Shown here: piece by piece, positions 16,291 to 24,104 of the stretch
How positions within the stretch are numbered: the first letter of the stretch is position 1
How the letters are laid out: every line of letters starts with the position of its first letter
Assembly (NCBI RefSeq): GCF_015690355.1
Contig: NZ_JADPRT010000015.1
Span: forward strand, 146,122-210,121
Reading direction: 5' to 3'
From: Streptacidiphilus fuscans
GTDB taxonomy: Bacteria > Actinomycetota > Actinomycetes > Streptomycetales > Streptomycetaceae
DNA: 64,000 bases
Notes under the pieces: model-generated
The model's database searches: none
The model's input: the letters and a program-made list of their open reading frames with translations, nothing else
What the model was told of the DNA's origin: nothing
Position numbers and translations under genes: made by a program

Positions 16291-17664
16291 ATGTCCAAGG
16301 CTGCCCCCGGCCGCTTACGAGTCTGGCTGAACGAAACCGTGGGCGGACTGCCGACCACCTTCTGGTGGCTCTGGACGAGCACCCTGGTCAACCGGCTCGG
16401 CAGTTTCGTGGTCACCTTCCTCACCCTCTACCTGACCACCACGCGGGGACTCTCCCCCGCCGTCGCCGGGTTGGTCGTCTCCTCGTACGGCGTCGGCGGT
16501 GTCGTCGGCTCGATCCTCGGCGGCGTGCTGGCGGACCGGATCGGACGGCGGCCCACCCTCGTCACGGCGCAGACGCTTGCCGCGGTCGCCACGGTCGCGC
16601 TGGGCTACACGCGGGCGCCGATGGTGATCGCGGTCGTCGCCGCGCTGCTCGGTCTGACCAGCGGCTGCGCCCGGCCCGCGACTTCTGCGGCCATGGCCGA
16701 CCTCGTCCCGAGCGCGGACCGGGTGCGGGCGTTCTCGCTGAATTACTGGGCGATCAACATCGGCTTTGCGATCTCCGCGTCGGTAGCCGGACTGATCGCC
16801 GCGCACGGCTTCGTGCTCCTCTTCTGGGCCGACGCGATCACGACGCTGCTCTGCGCGCTCGTCGTCTTCCTGCGCATCCCGGAGACCCGGCCGGAGCAGA
16901 CCTCCGCGGTGTCGGAATCCGGCACGTCCGAGTCTGCCGAGGCCCCGGTCAGCATGGGTACGGTCGTCCGCGACGGCGCGTTCATGGGCCCGGTGGTGCT
17001 GACCTTCCTGCTTGCCGTCGTCGAGGGCCAGAACGCCGTCGCCCTCCCGGTGGTGATGGGCCGCCAGGGGTTCACGGCCACCGACTACGGCCTGGTCATC
17101 GCGGTCAACGGACTGGTGGTCGTCCTCGCCCAGATGCCGATCAGCAGGGTGGTGGAGCACGGCAGCCGCAAGGCCGCGCTGACCTCGGCCGCCCTGCTGC
17201 TCGGCTTCGGCACCGCGCTCTGCGCCTTCGCCGGAAGCCTCTGGTTCTACGCGCTGACCGTCGTCATCTGGACCTGCGGCGAGATGATCTGGACGCCCGC
17301 CACCCAGGCCCTGGTCGCCGAGCTCTCGCCCACCCACGGCCGCGGCCGGTACCAGGGCGCGCTCCAACTGGCGTGGCAAGCCAACTCGTTCATGGCCCCG
17401 CTGTCGGCCGGTTTCATGCTGAGCGCGTGGGGCGCGAACTCGGTCTGGGGCACGTGCGCCGCGCTCGGCGTCCTCTGCGCGGTCGGCTACATGCTGCTGA
17501 TGCGCGGCCGGGCCGGGCGCCTTCAGCTCGCGGGGACCGACGAGGGCGAGACGGCCGACAGCACGGTGGGCGACAGCACGCTCGCCGACAGCACGGTGGA
17601 CGGCGACGCGCTGGACGGCGGGTGCGGCAACAATTCCGGTGCTTCCGCCGACGTCGCCTCCTAG
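16291..17664 (+). CDS. Major facilitator superfamily transporter (contains a TTA codon)
   Basis: 457 residues, 12 predicted membrane helices. The MFS motif A between TM2 and TM3 is clear (GGVLADRIGRRPTL). The C-terminal 30 residues carry a short DSTVGDSTLADSTV repeat. ATG 16291 has AAAGGCGGAG a few bases upstream and is preferred over GTG 16285. Codon 9 is TTA (16315-16317), very rare in Streptomyces and read only by the bldA tRNA, so expression may be linked to development. The substrate is unknown; multidrug export or sugar export are both possible. The following Eis-type gene begins 9 bp later with its own leaderless promoter. Confidence 0.88.
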   Translation: MSKAAPGRLRVWLNETVGGLPTTFWWLWTSTLVNRLGSFVVTFLTLYLTTTRGLSPAVAGLVVSSYGVGGVVGSILGGVLADRIGRRPTLVTAQTLAAVATVALGYTRAPMVIAVVAALLGLTSGCARPATSAAMADLVPSADRVRAFSLNYWAINIGFAISASVAGLIAAHGFVLLFWADAITTLLCALVVFLRIPETRPEQTSAVSESGTSESAEAPVSMGTVVRDGAFMGPVVLTFLLAVVEGQNAVALPVVMGRQGFTATDYGLVIAVNGLVVVLAQMPISRVVEHGSRKAALTSAALLLGFGTALCAFAGSLWFYALTVVIWTCGEMIWTPATQALVAELSPTHGRGRYQGALQLAWQANSFMAPLSAGFMLSAWGANSVWGTCAALGVLCAVGYMLLMRGRAGRLQLAGTDEGETADSTVGDSTLADSTVDGDALDGGCGNNSGASADVAS

Positions 17665-17673
17665 AGTGCGGAC

Positions 17674-19023
17674 ATGGACGAGCCGAAGACGCAGCTGAAG
17701 CCCCCGCACACGCACACGAACGTCGAGATCCGGGTCATCGACGACTCCACCGTTGCCGCCTGGGGCCAGGCGCTGAACGCCGGCTTCATGCAACCCATGG
17801 GCGAGGGCTCCGCCGACTACCACCGGCAGCGCTTCGACCTCGCCGCCGGCCGCGCGCTCGGCGCGTTCGACGGCGGGCGCTGCGTCGGCACGTTCCGCAG
17901 CTTCGCCAAGGAGCTCACCCTCCCCGGCGGGGCGACCGCCGTCGCGGACGCGATCACCAACGTCACGGTCTCGGCCACGCACCGCCGCCGCGGCCTGCTC
18001 ACCCGGATGATGCGGCAGGACCTGGACGCCGCCGTCGCCCGCGGCGAGGCCTTCGCCATGCTGATCCCGGCCGAGTTCGGCATCTACGGCCGCTACGGCT
18101 TCGGCCCGGTCGCCGGTCAGCACGGCCGGCTCATCGACAAGCAGCTGGCCGGTGGCATCCGCGTGCCCGCCGAGGCGGACGAGGGCCGCATCGAGCTGAT
18201 CACGCTGGCCGAGTACGCCGACATCGCCCCCGAGCTGCACGAGCGCTTCCGCCGCACGCGTCCTGCGGCGGTCTCCCGCGACTCGGCCGTCTGGAAGTTC
18301 CGCACCGGCGAACTGACCAGCCAGGACAGCACCTTCAAGGAGCCGCTGATCGCCCTCTACCGCGATCCGGACGGCAATCCGGCGGGCCTGCTCACCTACA
18401 CGGTCGTCGACGAGTGGCGGAACTGGCTCCCCAAGGACGTCACGCTCAAGGTCAAGGACTACTTCGCGGTCGACTGGACCGCCGAGGCCGCGCTGTGGCG
18501 CTACGCGCTTCAGGTCGACTGGGTCCAGCGGATCGACATCTGGGACCTCGCCACGGACTCCCCGCTGCCGCTGGCCCTGCACAACGGCCGTGCCTGCGTG
18601 GACAACGGGGACAGCTCGGACGACTTCTTCTGGGTGCGCATCCTCGACGTGCCGAAGGCCTTCGCGGCGCGGACCTACGCGGCCCCCGGCCGGGTGGTCT
18701 TCGAGGTGACGGACGCACTCGGCTACGCGGCGGGCCGCTACGCGCTCGACGCGGCCGAGGACGGCACCGGCGTCTGCGTCCCGGTAGGGGACGCCTCGGA
18801 CGTCTCGGACGTCGCGGCTTCCTCAGCCACCTCGGACGTCTCTGCAGACGAGGTCGACTTCGCCTGCGACATCAGCCAGTTGGCGACGGTGTACTTCAAT
18901 TCCCAGCCGCTCACGCTCCTGCAGCAGGCCGGCCTGCTGCAGGAGCGTCGGCCGGGCGGCCTCCGGCGTGCTCAGCAGGTGCTGCGCACCGACCTCGCGC
19001 CGTGGTGCCCGGACACGTTCTGA
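17674..19023 (+). CDS. Eis-type GNAT N-acetyltransferase with SCP2-like domain
   Basis: 449 residues. Fits the enhanced intracellular survival (Eis) fold: an N-terminal GNAT domain with acetyl-CoA-binding VTVSATHRRRGLLTRMM near residue 95, a second divergent GNAT half, and a C-terminal SCP2-like lipid-binding domain. In mycobacterial Eis the C-terminal Phe carboxylate acts in catalysis, and this protein also ends in Phe (CPDTF). The IPAEFGIYGRYGFG segment contains the conserved acid Tyr region. Likely substrates are amines such as aminoglycosides or lysine side chains. ATG 17674 lies 6 nt after TAGAGT (17662-17667), a leaderless start. Confidence 0.88.
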   Translation: MDEPKTQLKPPHTHTNVEIRVIDDSTVAAWGQALNAGFMQPMGEGSADYHRQRFDLAAGRALGAFDGGRCVGTFRSFAKELTLPGGATAVADAITNVTVSATHRRRGLLTRMMRQDLDAAVARGEAFAMLIPAEFGIYGRYGFGPVAGQHGRLIDKQLAGGIRVPAEADEGRIELITLAEYADIAPELHERFRRTRPAAVSRDSAVWKFRTGELTSQDSTFKEPLIALYRDPDGNPAGLLTYTVVDEWRNWLPKDVTLKVKDYFAVDWTAEAALWRYALQVDWVQRIDIWDLATDSPLPLALHNGRACVDNGDSSDDFFWVRILDVPKAFAARTYAAPGRVVFEVTDALGYAAGRYALDAAEDGTGVCVPVGDASDVSDVAASSATSDVSADEVDFACDISQLATVYFNSQPLTLLQQAGLLQERRPGGLRRAQQVLRTDLAPWCPDTF

Positions 19024-19033
19024 CGGCGGCCCG

Positions 19034-19939
19034 TCAGGCCTGTTCCCGCTCCACCGCGATCCACAGCTCCGCGACCGCGCCCGCACCGGCCTCCGGCCGC
19101 ATCCCGGCGTCGCTGCGCACCCGCAGCAACGTCGGCGCGGGGCGGTGGCGGTAGGGGTTGGACGGGAACCACTCGGTGTAGACGTCGCGCCACAGGTGCT
19201 GCAACGCCTGCGGGAACTCTCCCGTGCTGGTGAAGACGGCCCAGCTGCCGGCCTGGACGGTGTACGCGTCGAGGTCCGGCTCGGCCGCCGCGCGCGCGGG
19301 CGTCGTCACCACCGCGTGGTAGTAGTCGAGCAGGCTGCCCTCGTCCCGGTTGTCCGGGTCGTGTGGCAGCGTGCCCGAGACGATGCCCTCGGGGTCCTGG
19401 TCCGAGAGCGCGACGATCCGCGCCATCGTCTCCGGGTCGATCCCGCTGATCATCTCGGCGATGTGCGGGTTCACCCCCTCGTGGATCTGCGGGACGGTGG
19501 CCTTGCGGCCGACGATCGCCAACTCGTCCTTCTCCACGATCCGGTACTGCATGGTGCTGCTCCCTTCGACGACGAGCCGGAAGGTCATCCGCGGCTGTGA
19601 CCGCAGCACGGCACCGGCGCCCGCCCGGCGGGCCTCCCCCGGCCCGATCCCGTGCATGGCCCGGAACGCCCGCGCGAACGCCTCGCCCGAGCCGTAGCCG
19701 TAGCGGACCGCGATGTCGAGCAGCGTGCTCTCCCCCGACAGCACCTCGGCCCCGGCCAGCGTCAACCGCCTGCGCCGGACGTACTCCGACAGCGGCATCC
19801 CGGCCAACGCCGAGAACATCCGCCGCAGGTGGTACTCCGAGGTCATCGCGATCCGCGCCAACTCGGCGACGTCGATGCCCTCCTGGTCCCCCAGATGCGC
19901 CTCGACCCACGCCATCGCGTCGTTCAACGACTCCAGCAC
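19034..19939 (-). CDS. AraC-type regulator with GyrI-like ligand domain
   Basis: About 301 residues. An N-terminal AraC DNA-binding domain of two helix-turn-helix units (VAELARIAMTSEYHLRRMF and DIAVRYGYGSGEAFARAF) is joined to a C-terminal GyrI-like effector domain (YRIVEKDELAIVGRKATVP, GSWAVFTSTGEFP). Such Rob/GyrI fusions sense small lipophilic molecules. GTG 19939 is chosen because AAGGAG lies 8 nt upstream and a TAGGCT -10 element (19980-19975) would start transcription about 30 nt earlier; the longer open frame runs through that promoter. It converges on the Eis-type gene with only 10 bp between. Confidence 0.85.
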   Translation of the reverse strand: MLESLNDAMAWVEAHLGDQEGIDVAELARIAMTSEYHLRRMFSALAGMPLSEYVRRRRLTLAGAEVLSGESTLLDIAVRYGYGSGEAFARAFRAMHGIGPGEARRAGAGAVLRSQPRMTFRLVVEGSSTMQYRIVEKDELAIVGRKATVPQIHEGVNPHIAEMISGIDPETMARIVALSDQDPEGIVSGTLPHDPDNRDEGSLLDYYHAVVTTPARAAAEPDLDAYTVQAGSWAVFTSTGEFPQALQHLWRDVYTEWFPSNPYRHRPAPTLLRVRSDAGMRPEAGAGAVAELWIAVEREQA

Positions 19940-20030
19940 GCCGGCGGCTCCTTCCGTTTCCCTTTCGATCACCGAGCCTAGAAAGCGTGCCAGGTACCGG
20001 ACCCGACATCCTGTGCCCGCGATCGTCGGG

Positions 20031-20369
20031 TCAGGCACGGGCCGGTGGATCGTGGCGATGAGCCTGGCCATCGGTGGCGCCAGCCGCACTGGTCGTCCTG
20101 CCCGAGCGCCTTGCCGGGAGTGCTTCGCCGCAGCGGAGGCATCGCTTGGCGCTGAGGGCCCTGTCCACCAGAGCCACGACCAACAGCACCGCGCCGAACG
20201 GTACGACGAAGCCGAACCAACTGAGGCCGATGACCGCAAACAGAGTGATGTAGGCGAGCACGAACAGAAGCAGGGTGAAAACAGCGGCCAGCGCAACGAT
20301 CCCCAGGCCGTGCCAGAACGGCGCGTGGCCACGGGTGTCGCGGGCCGGATCCGTCGTGTTGCTGCTCAT
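20031..20369 (-). CDS. Small membrane protein with CxxC motif
   Basis: 112 residues. Two adjacent hydrophobic helices (HGLGIVALAAVFTLLLFVLAY and a second starting FAVIGLSWFGFVV) followed by a cytoplasmic Arg-rich tail with RCLRCGEALP, a lone CxxC that could bind zinc or form a disulfide. ATG 20369 has GGAGGGG 8 nt upstream. It begins 41 bp after the stop codon of the TetR gene on the same strand, so the two are probably co-transcribed and the TetR may act on its own operon. No family is recognised. Confidence 0.75.
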   Translation of the reverse strand: MSSNTTDPARDTRGHAPFWHGLGIVALAAVFTLLLFVLAYITLFAVIGLSWFGFVVPFGAVLLVVALVDRALSAKRCLRCGEALPARRSGRTTSAAGATDGQAHRHDPPARA

Positions 20370-20410
20370 CGCGTCATCCCCTCCGGCGGCGCCGAGGGGA
20401 TGACGTCCGG

Positions 20411-21283
20411 TCAACCCTTGGTGCGCCGCCTGCGTTTGGCACCGACCTCGGGGTCGGCGGGCGCGGCCGACTTGGCCGACGCCGTGGTCCTGCCGATCGT
20501 CGGCAGGATGAATTCCTTGATCATGTCCACCGCGTCGCGGACCAGCGGGCGGAAGACCCGGTAGCGCGACAGGGTGACGATCTTGGCGACGAACGGGGCG
20601 CAGCGCTTCACGAACGCGCGGGTGCGCTCGGTGTCGTCGGTGCGGTCGAAGACCCAGTAGAGGACGACGACCATCAGGTGCAGCCAGAGCAGGTCGGGCA
20701 GCAGCTCGTCCAGCTCCGGGTCGATCTTCGGCCCGAGGTCCGAGCCGTCCAGGACCTCGCGGAAGATCTGGACGGACGTCGTGCGGGCCGGGTGGGACTC
20801 GTTGGAGAAGGGGCTCAACGCGCTGTTCGGATCTGCGGCGGTCCGGAAGAACTGGGCCGCGAACTCGTGGTACGGCGCGGCGCAGTCCACCCAGGAGTCC
20901 AGCGCGACGGTCAGACGCTCGGCGAAGTCGGTCCGCCCGGCCATCCGGGCCCGTGCGTCCAGGGCGTGCTCGTGGGTCATCCGGTCGTAGAACCCCTGGA
21001 TCAGGAATTCCTTGCCCTCGTAGTAGTAGTAGGCGTTCCCGACCGAGACGCCCGCCTCCGCGGCGATCGCGCGCATCGTGGTCTTCTCGTAGCCGCGCTC
21101 CTGGAAGAGCCGCATCGCGGTCTCCAGGATCAGCGCGCGGGTGCGCTCGCTCTTCGCCGTCCTGGCGGGCTCGGCTCCGCCGGGCTCGGCTCCGCCGGGC
21201 TCCGTTCCGCCGGGCTCGGCTCCACGGGGCTCCGCGGAGCTCTCCTGCTCGTCCTTCGCGGTGGCGGGCTGGTCGTCGGTCAC
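20411..21283 (-). CDS. TetR-family transcriptional regulator
   Basis: 290 residues, longer than typical. Starts with about 40 disordered residues containing a repeated GAEPG unit encoded by a 15-bp tandem repeat, then the TetR helix-turn-helix (ERTRALILETAMRLFQERGY, then AIAAEAGVSVGNAYYYY), and an all-helical ligand domain. The C-terminus is basic (GAKRRRRTKG). GTG 21283 lies 6 nt after TAGCCT (21295-21290 minus), a leaderless start. Two matching palindromes lie 240-300 bp upstream and are candidate operators. The regulated ligand is unknown. Confidence 0.88.
   Translation of the reverse strand: MTDDQPATAKDEQESSAEPRGAEPGGTEPGGAEPGGAEPARTAKSERTRALILETAMRLFQERGYEKTTMRAIAAEAGVSVGNAYYYYEGKEFLIQGFYDRMTHEHALDARARMAGRTDFAERLTVALDSWVDCAAPYHEFAAQFFRTAADPNSALSPFSNESHPARTTSVQIFREVLDGSDLGPKIDPELDELLPDLLWLHLMVVVLYWVFDRTDDTERTRAFVKRCAPFVAKIVTLSRYRVFRPLVRDAVDMIKEFILPTIGRTTASAKSAAPADPEVGAKRRRRTKG
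21167..21226. repeat. 15-bp in-frame tandem repeat in the TetR gene
   Basis: Four 15-bp units of GGGCTCGGCTCCGCC type (21167-21181, 21182-21196, 21197-21211, 21212-21226), encoding a Gly-Ala/Thr-Glu-Pro-Gly repeat in the disordered N-terminus. Confidence 0.85.
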
Positions 21284-21525
21284 GGGTCGAGGCTATCCGG
21301 ACCAGCAGCCCGGAAGGACACGAGCACCGGCTGTCCCCTGCGCAGTCGCTGCTCCCTCCCGGGCCGCTCCCCGCCCGACTCGGACTGCCCCGAGCGCTCC
21401 GTGGCCGCGCCTGCGCGGACCGCGCGACACCCACCGGCCCGCGGCGTCGCTGGTGCCGTGGGCACGGCTCGGTGGTGACGGTCGTATGCATGGCGCAGCA
21501 GCCCCCCATGGCCTGGCCTGAAGAA

Positions 21526-21539
21526 TTGAACGCGTTCAT
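21526..21539. promoter_or_regulatory. Operator-like palindrome, copy A
   Basis: TTGAACGCGTTCAT; the core TGAACGCGTTCA (21527-21538) is a perfect 12-nt palindrome. It matches copy B 45 bp away. Confidence 0.6.
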
Positions 21540-21570
21540 ATTCGCGTCGAGGACGACTGTAGTCCTGTTT

Positions 21571-21584
21571 TTGAACGTGTTCAA
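21571..21584. promoter_or_regulatory. Operator-like palindrome, copy B
   Basis: TTGAACGTGTTCAA, arms TTGAAC/GTTCAA, immediately before a TACGAT hexamer (21585-21590) that could be the -10 of the rightward gene at 21715. Apart from the two copies and a small AGGAC-GTCCT inverted repeat between them, the 21284-21714 gap shows nothing gene-like. Confidence 0.6.
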
Positions 21585-21714
21585 TACGATGGCGGGTAGC
21601 GGTGCCCCGCCCTACGAAGGCTCAGATCTCGATCAACTGAGGTGTCCTGACGCACCACCACGGGAACAGAGCGTCTACATCGGCGGGCAGATCCGCCGGA
21701 ACGGGGGAACTCTC

Positions 21715-21996
21715 ATGCCCATCGCCACCACGCTCGCGTTCCTTGCGGCCTGCGTACCGTTGCTCGTCGTGATCGCACTCATCGTGACCGTCTCCCGACG
21801 GCGCCGGCTTGAGGCGGGCAACAGGAAGCGGCGGGCGCCGCGCCTCGACAACGGGCTCGGCTACCTGTCGGACCCGGGTGCCGGCGGTCGTCACCACGGC
21901 CACCAGCACCACCACGGCCACCACACCTCGCACAGCTCCGGCGGACACCACGGCGGCGGGCACGACTTCGGCGGTGGCGGCGGGCACGGCCACTGA
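21715..21996 (+). CDS. Membrane protein with His-rich tail
   Basis: 93 residues. One N-terminal transmembrane helix (TTLAFLAACVPLLVVIALIV) followed by a basic stop-transfer stretch (SRRRRLEAGNRKRRAPR) and a C-terminal tail of about 35 residues with 14 His alternating with Gly, Ser and Gln. The orientation suggests a cytoplasmic metal-binding tail; Ni, Zn or Cu binding is an inference from composition. ATG 21715 has GGGGGA upstream. It stands just right of the paired palindromes, so it may be the target of the neighbouring TetR. No family name is recognised. Confidence 0.75.
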   Translation: MPIATTLAFLAACVPLLVVIALIVTVSRRRRLEAGNRKRRAPRLDNGLGYLSDPGAGGRHHGHQHHHGHHTSHSSGGHHGGGHDFGGGGGHGH

Positions 21997-22032
21997 CCGG
22001 TCGCTGTCAGAGGTGGCCGCTACGGTGCCGTC

Positions 22033-22716
22033 ATGACCGAACAGACCTCCGCCCGGACGTACTTGGAATCCACCCGCACGTCCTACGACACCGTCGCCGC
22101 CGACTACGCCGAGCTGCTCGCCGACGAGCTCGCGGCGAAGCCGCTGGACCGGGCGATACTGGGCGCCTTCGCGGAGGTGGTCGGCCCCAAGGCCCGTGCG
22201 GCGGAGCTGGGTTGTGGGCCCGGTCGGGTCACCGCGCATCTGCGCGGGCTCGGGCTGGAGGGGATCTTCGGGATCGACCTCTCGCCCGGGATGGTCGAGG
22301 TGGCCCGGCAGCGGCATCCCGACATCCGCTTCGAGGTGGGCTCGATGACGGAACTCGACCTGCCGGACGCCTCGTTGGACGGCGCGGTCGCCTGGTACTC
22401 GACCGTCCACACGCCGCCGGAGCTGCTCCCGACCGTGTTCGCCGAGATCCACCGGGTGCTCGCGCCGGGCGGACGGCTGCTGCTCGCGTTCAAGGCGGGC
22501 GACCTGCACCGAAAGCTGAGCCAGGGCTACGGCCACGACGTCGACCTGGACGTCTACTGGCTCCCGCCGGACCAGGTCGCCGCGCTTCTCACCGACGCCG
22601 GCTTCACCCTCGACGCCCGGCTGGTCCGCGCACCCCACGAGAGCGAGCGGGCATTCCAGGGCGAGCAGGCCTTCTTCGTCGCGACCCACTCGTCGCCGGA
22701 GGCGCCCACCACCTGA
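22033..22716 (+). CDS. Class I SAM-dependent methyltransferase
   Basis: 227 residues. Methyltransferase_11/25 type: motif I AAELGCGPGRV near residue 60, the acidic ribose-binding loop IDLSPGMVEVAR, motif II-like DASLDGAVAWYSTVH, and motif III HRVLAPGGRLLLAF. The methyl acceptor cannot be told. The ATG lies 6 nt after TACGGT (22021-22026), a leaderless start. It converges on the HAD gene with 10 bp between stops. Confidence 0.88.
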   Translation: MTEQTSARTYLESTRTSYDTVAADYAELLADELAAKPLDRAILGAFAEVVGPKARAAELGCGPGRVTAHLRGLGLEGIFGIDLSPGMVEVARQRHPDIRFEVGSMTELDLPDASLDGAVAWYSTVHTPPELLPTVFAEIHRVLAPGGRLLLAFKAGDLHRKLSQGYGHDVDLDVYWLPPDQVAALLTDAGFTLDARLVRAPHESERAFQGEQAFFVATHSSPEAPTT

Positions 22717-22726
22717 GCGCGCAGGC

Positions 22727-23434
22727 TCAGCGGGTGATCAGTGAGGGGTCGCGGACGGCGGAGACGACCTCGGACAGCGTCGAGACGAACGGCCCCGGCC
22801 AGTCGTCCTCGCGGGCATGCGCGTCGTTGACCGCCCAGTCGTCGGCGCGCAGCATGACGGCCGTCATTCCCTGCGCACTCGCGCCGCTCAGCTCACTGCC
22901 TCCGCCGTCTCCGACGTAGAGGCACTCACCCGTCGGCGTCCCCAACTGGGCGGCAACCTGGCGGAACAGCTCCGGATCCGGCTTCCTTCGCCCCTCCCGA
23001 CAGGACAGCACGACGGCGTCCACCAGCGGGGCGATGGCCAGCGACGGCCAGGCCTCCGCCAGTTCGACGGTGCAGTCGCTCAGGACCCCGATACGAAGGC
23101 CGTCGCCACGAAGCCGCTCCAAGGTGTCGACCGCGTCCTCGCGGAACACGAACAGCTCACGCTGGGAGGCGCGCCTGGCCGCGACCGCCGCCGCCAGCGT
23201 TTCGTCGTCCGGGTCGACTCCGCAGCTCCGGGCCAGCGCGCGGATCGTCTCGGTCAGATCACCCAGCGCTCCCACCGCCCGATCGGCGAAGGACTCGTCC
23301 AGCGCCTGGCGCCACTGCCGCATCGGAATGCCCAACGGGGCCGCGCTCCGAGCAGCGTGCTCGTCCCAGACGTCGGTGGGAACACTGGGCGTCAGCGTGC
23401 CGAAGAAGTCGAAGATCACGGCCGAGAAGGACAT
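22727..23434 (-). CDS. HAD-superfamily hydrolase
   Basis: 235 residues. Motif I is FDFFGTLT, in which the first Asp is the nucleophile and the usual second Asp (general acid) is replaced by Phe, as in haloacid dehalogenase-like members. Motif II is GVLSDCT, the Lys of motif III lies in RRKPDPELF, and motif IV is YVGDGGGSEL. A helical cap is inserted after motif I. Substrate unknown; without the general acid it may not be a standard phosphatase. The ATG follows TATGGT (minus strand, 23446-23441) by 6 nt. Confidence 0.85.
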   Translation of the reverse strand: MSFSAVIFDFFGTLTPSVPTDVWDEHAARSAAPLGIPMRQWRQALDESFADRAVGALGDLTETIRALARSCGVDPDDETLAAAVAARRASQRELFVFREDAVDTLERLRGDGLRIGVLSDCTVELAEAWPSLAIAPLVDAVVLSCREGRRKPDPELFRQVAAQLGTPTGECLYVGDGGGSELSGASAQGMTAVMLRADDWAVNDAHAREDDWPGPFVSTLSEVVSAVRDPSLITR

Positions 23435-23627
23435 GGCGGGACCATACCCACCCCGTCGACGCCCCGCGCCGACACTGTGACTGGAAGCCGTAGTTTGCGG
23501 CTGGCGCCCTGCCTCTCTGAAGGTAAGTCACCCTGAGGCCCTGACCAGTGGGCCGTGACACGTTAGCCGGAACCTGACCACTCGAGGTGGAAGCCGGTGA
23601 TAGGGGCGGGCCGCGTAATCTCGCGGG

Positions 23628-24011
23628 ATGCATTCCCCTCTGAGCTTCGAGAACCCTCCCGCGCTGACCCACGGTGTGGTGGTCGAGACGTTGGAGCGGG
23701 CTCTGCGTGACCGATCGCACGAGGCCGAAGCGGCGACCGTCCTTGTCGGGAGTGCATTGAACGACAACGACAGGGACTTCGTCGAACACTGGTGCGTGCA
23801 GGTTGGGACACGCGCTGTGCCGGGGAGTCCGCTGCTCGGGCTGGCCGGGCTGTGCCTGGGTCACACCGCTCGGCGCTTGGGGCGTCTCAGTGATGAAGCC
23901 CTCGCCCTGTTGGAGTCGCTGGCGGTGCGTACCGAGGCGGACCCATCGGACGTGGACGGTCGGGCCCTTGACGGCTATGACGACGCCCGAACCTTCCTAC
24001 ACCTGTGGTGA
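23628..24011 (+). CDS. Hypothetical protein (possible HEAT-like helical protein)
   Basis: 127 residues, mostly helical by appearance: ETLERALRDRSHEAEAATVLVG, PLLGLAGLCLGHTARRLGRLSDEALALLESLAVR. No signal peptide or membrane helix. The length and helical repeat pattern recall small immunity-type proteins, but no motif is decisive. The ATG follows TAATCT (23616-23621) by 6 nt, so it has its own leaderless promoter. First gene of a block (23.6-26.4 kb) whose base composition is visibly less GC-rich than its neighbours. Confidence 0.6.
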   Translation: MHSPLSFENPPALTHGVVVETLERALRDRSHEAEAATVLVGSALNDNDRDFVEHWCVQVGTRAVPGSPLLGLAGLCLGHTARRLGRLSDEALALLESLAVRTEADPSDVDGRALDGYDDARTFLHLW

Positions 24012-24104
24012 CGCCGACAGTCGTTGCAGGTTAGGCCGTTCTGCCTGAACTGCTCGTGGTGAAGGGGGAAGCGTGACCGGTCAGCGCGGACTAGGCTCCC
24101 CTTC

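Noticed and set aside
16315..18582. 755-codon minus-strand open frame opposite the MFS and Eis genes
   Set aside because: No recognisable motif; Arg, Gly, Val and Glu heavy, as antisense frames in this genome are. The plus-strand genes are strongly supported.
19940..20332. N-terminal extension of the AraC-GyrI gene to 20332
   Set aside because: It would read through a likely promoter and overlap the small membrane protein gene; family length fits the GTG 19939 start.
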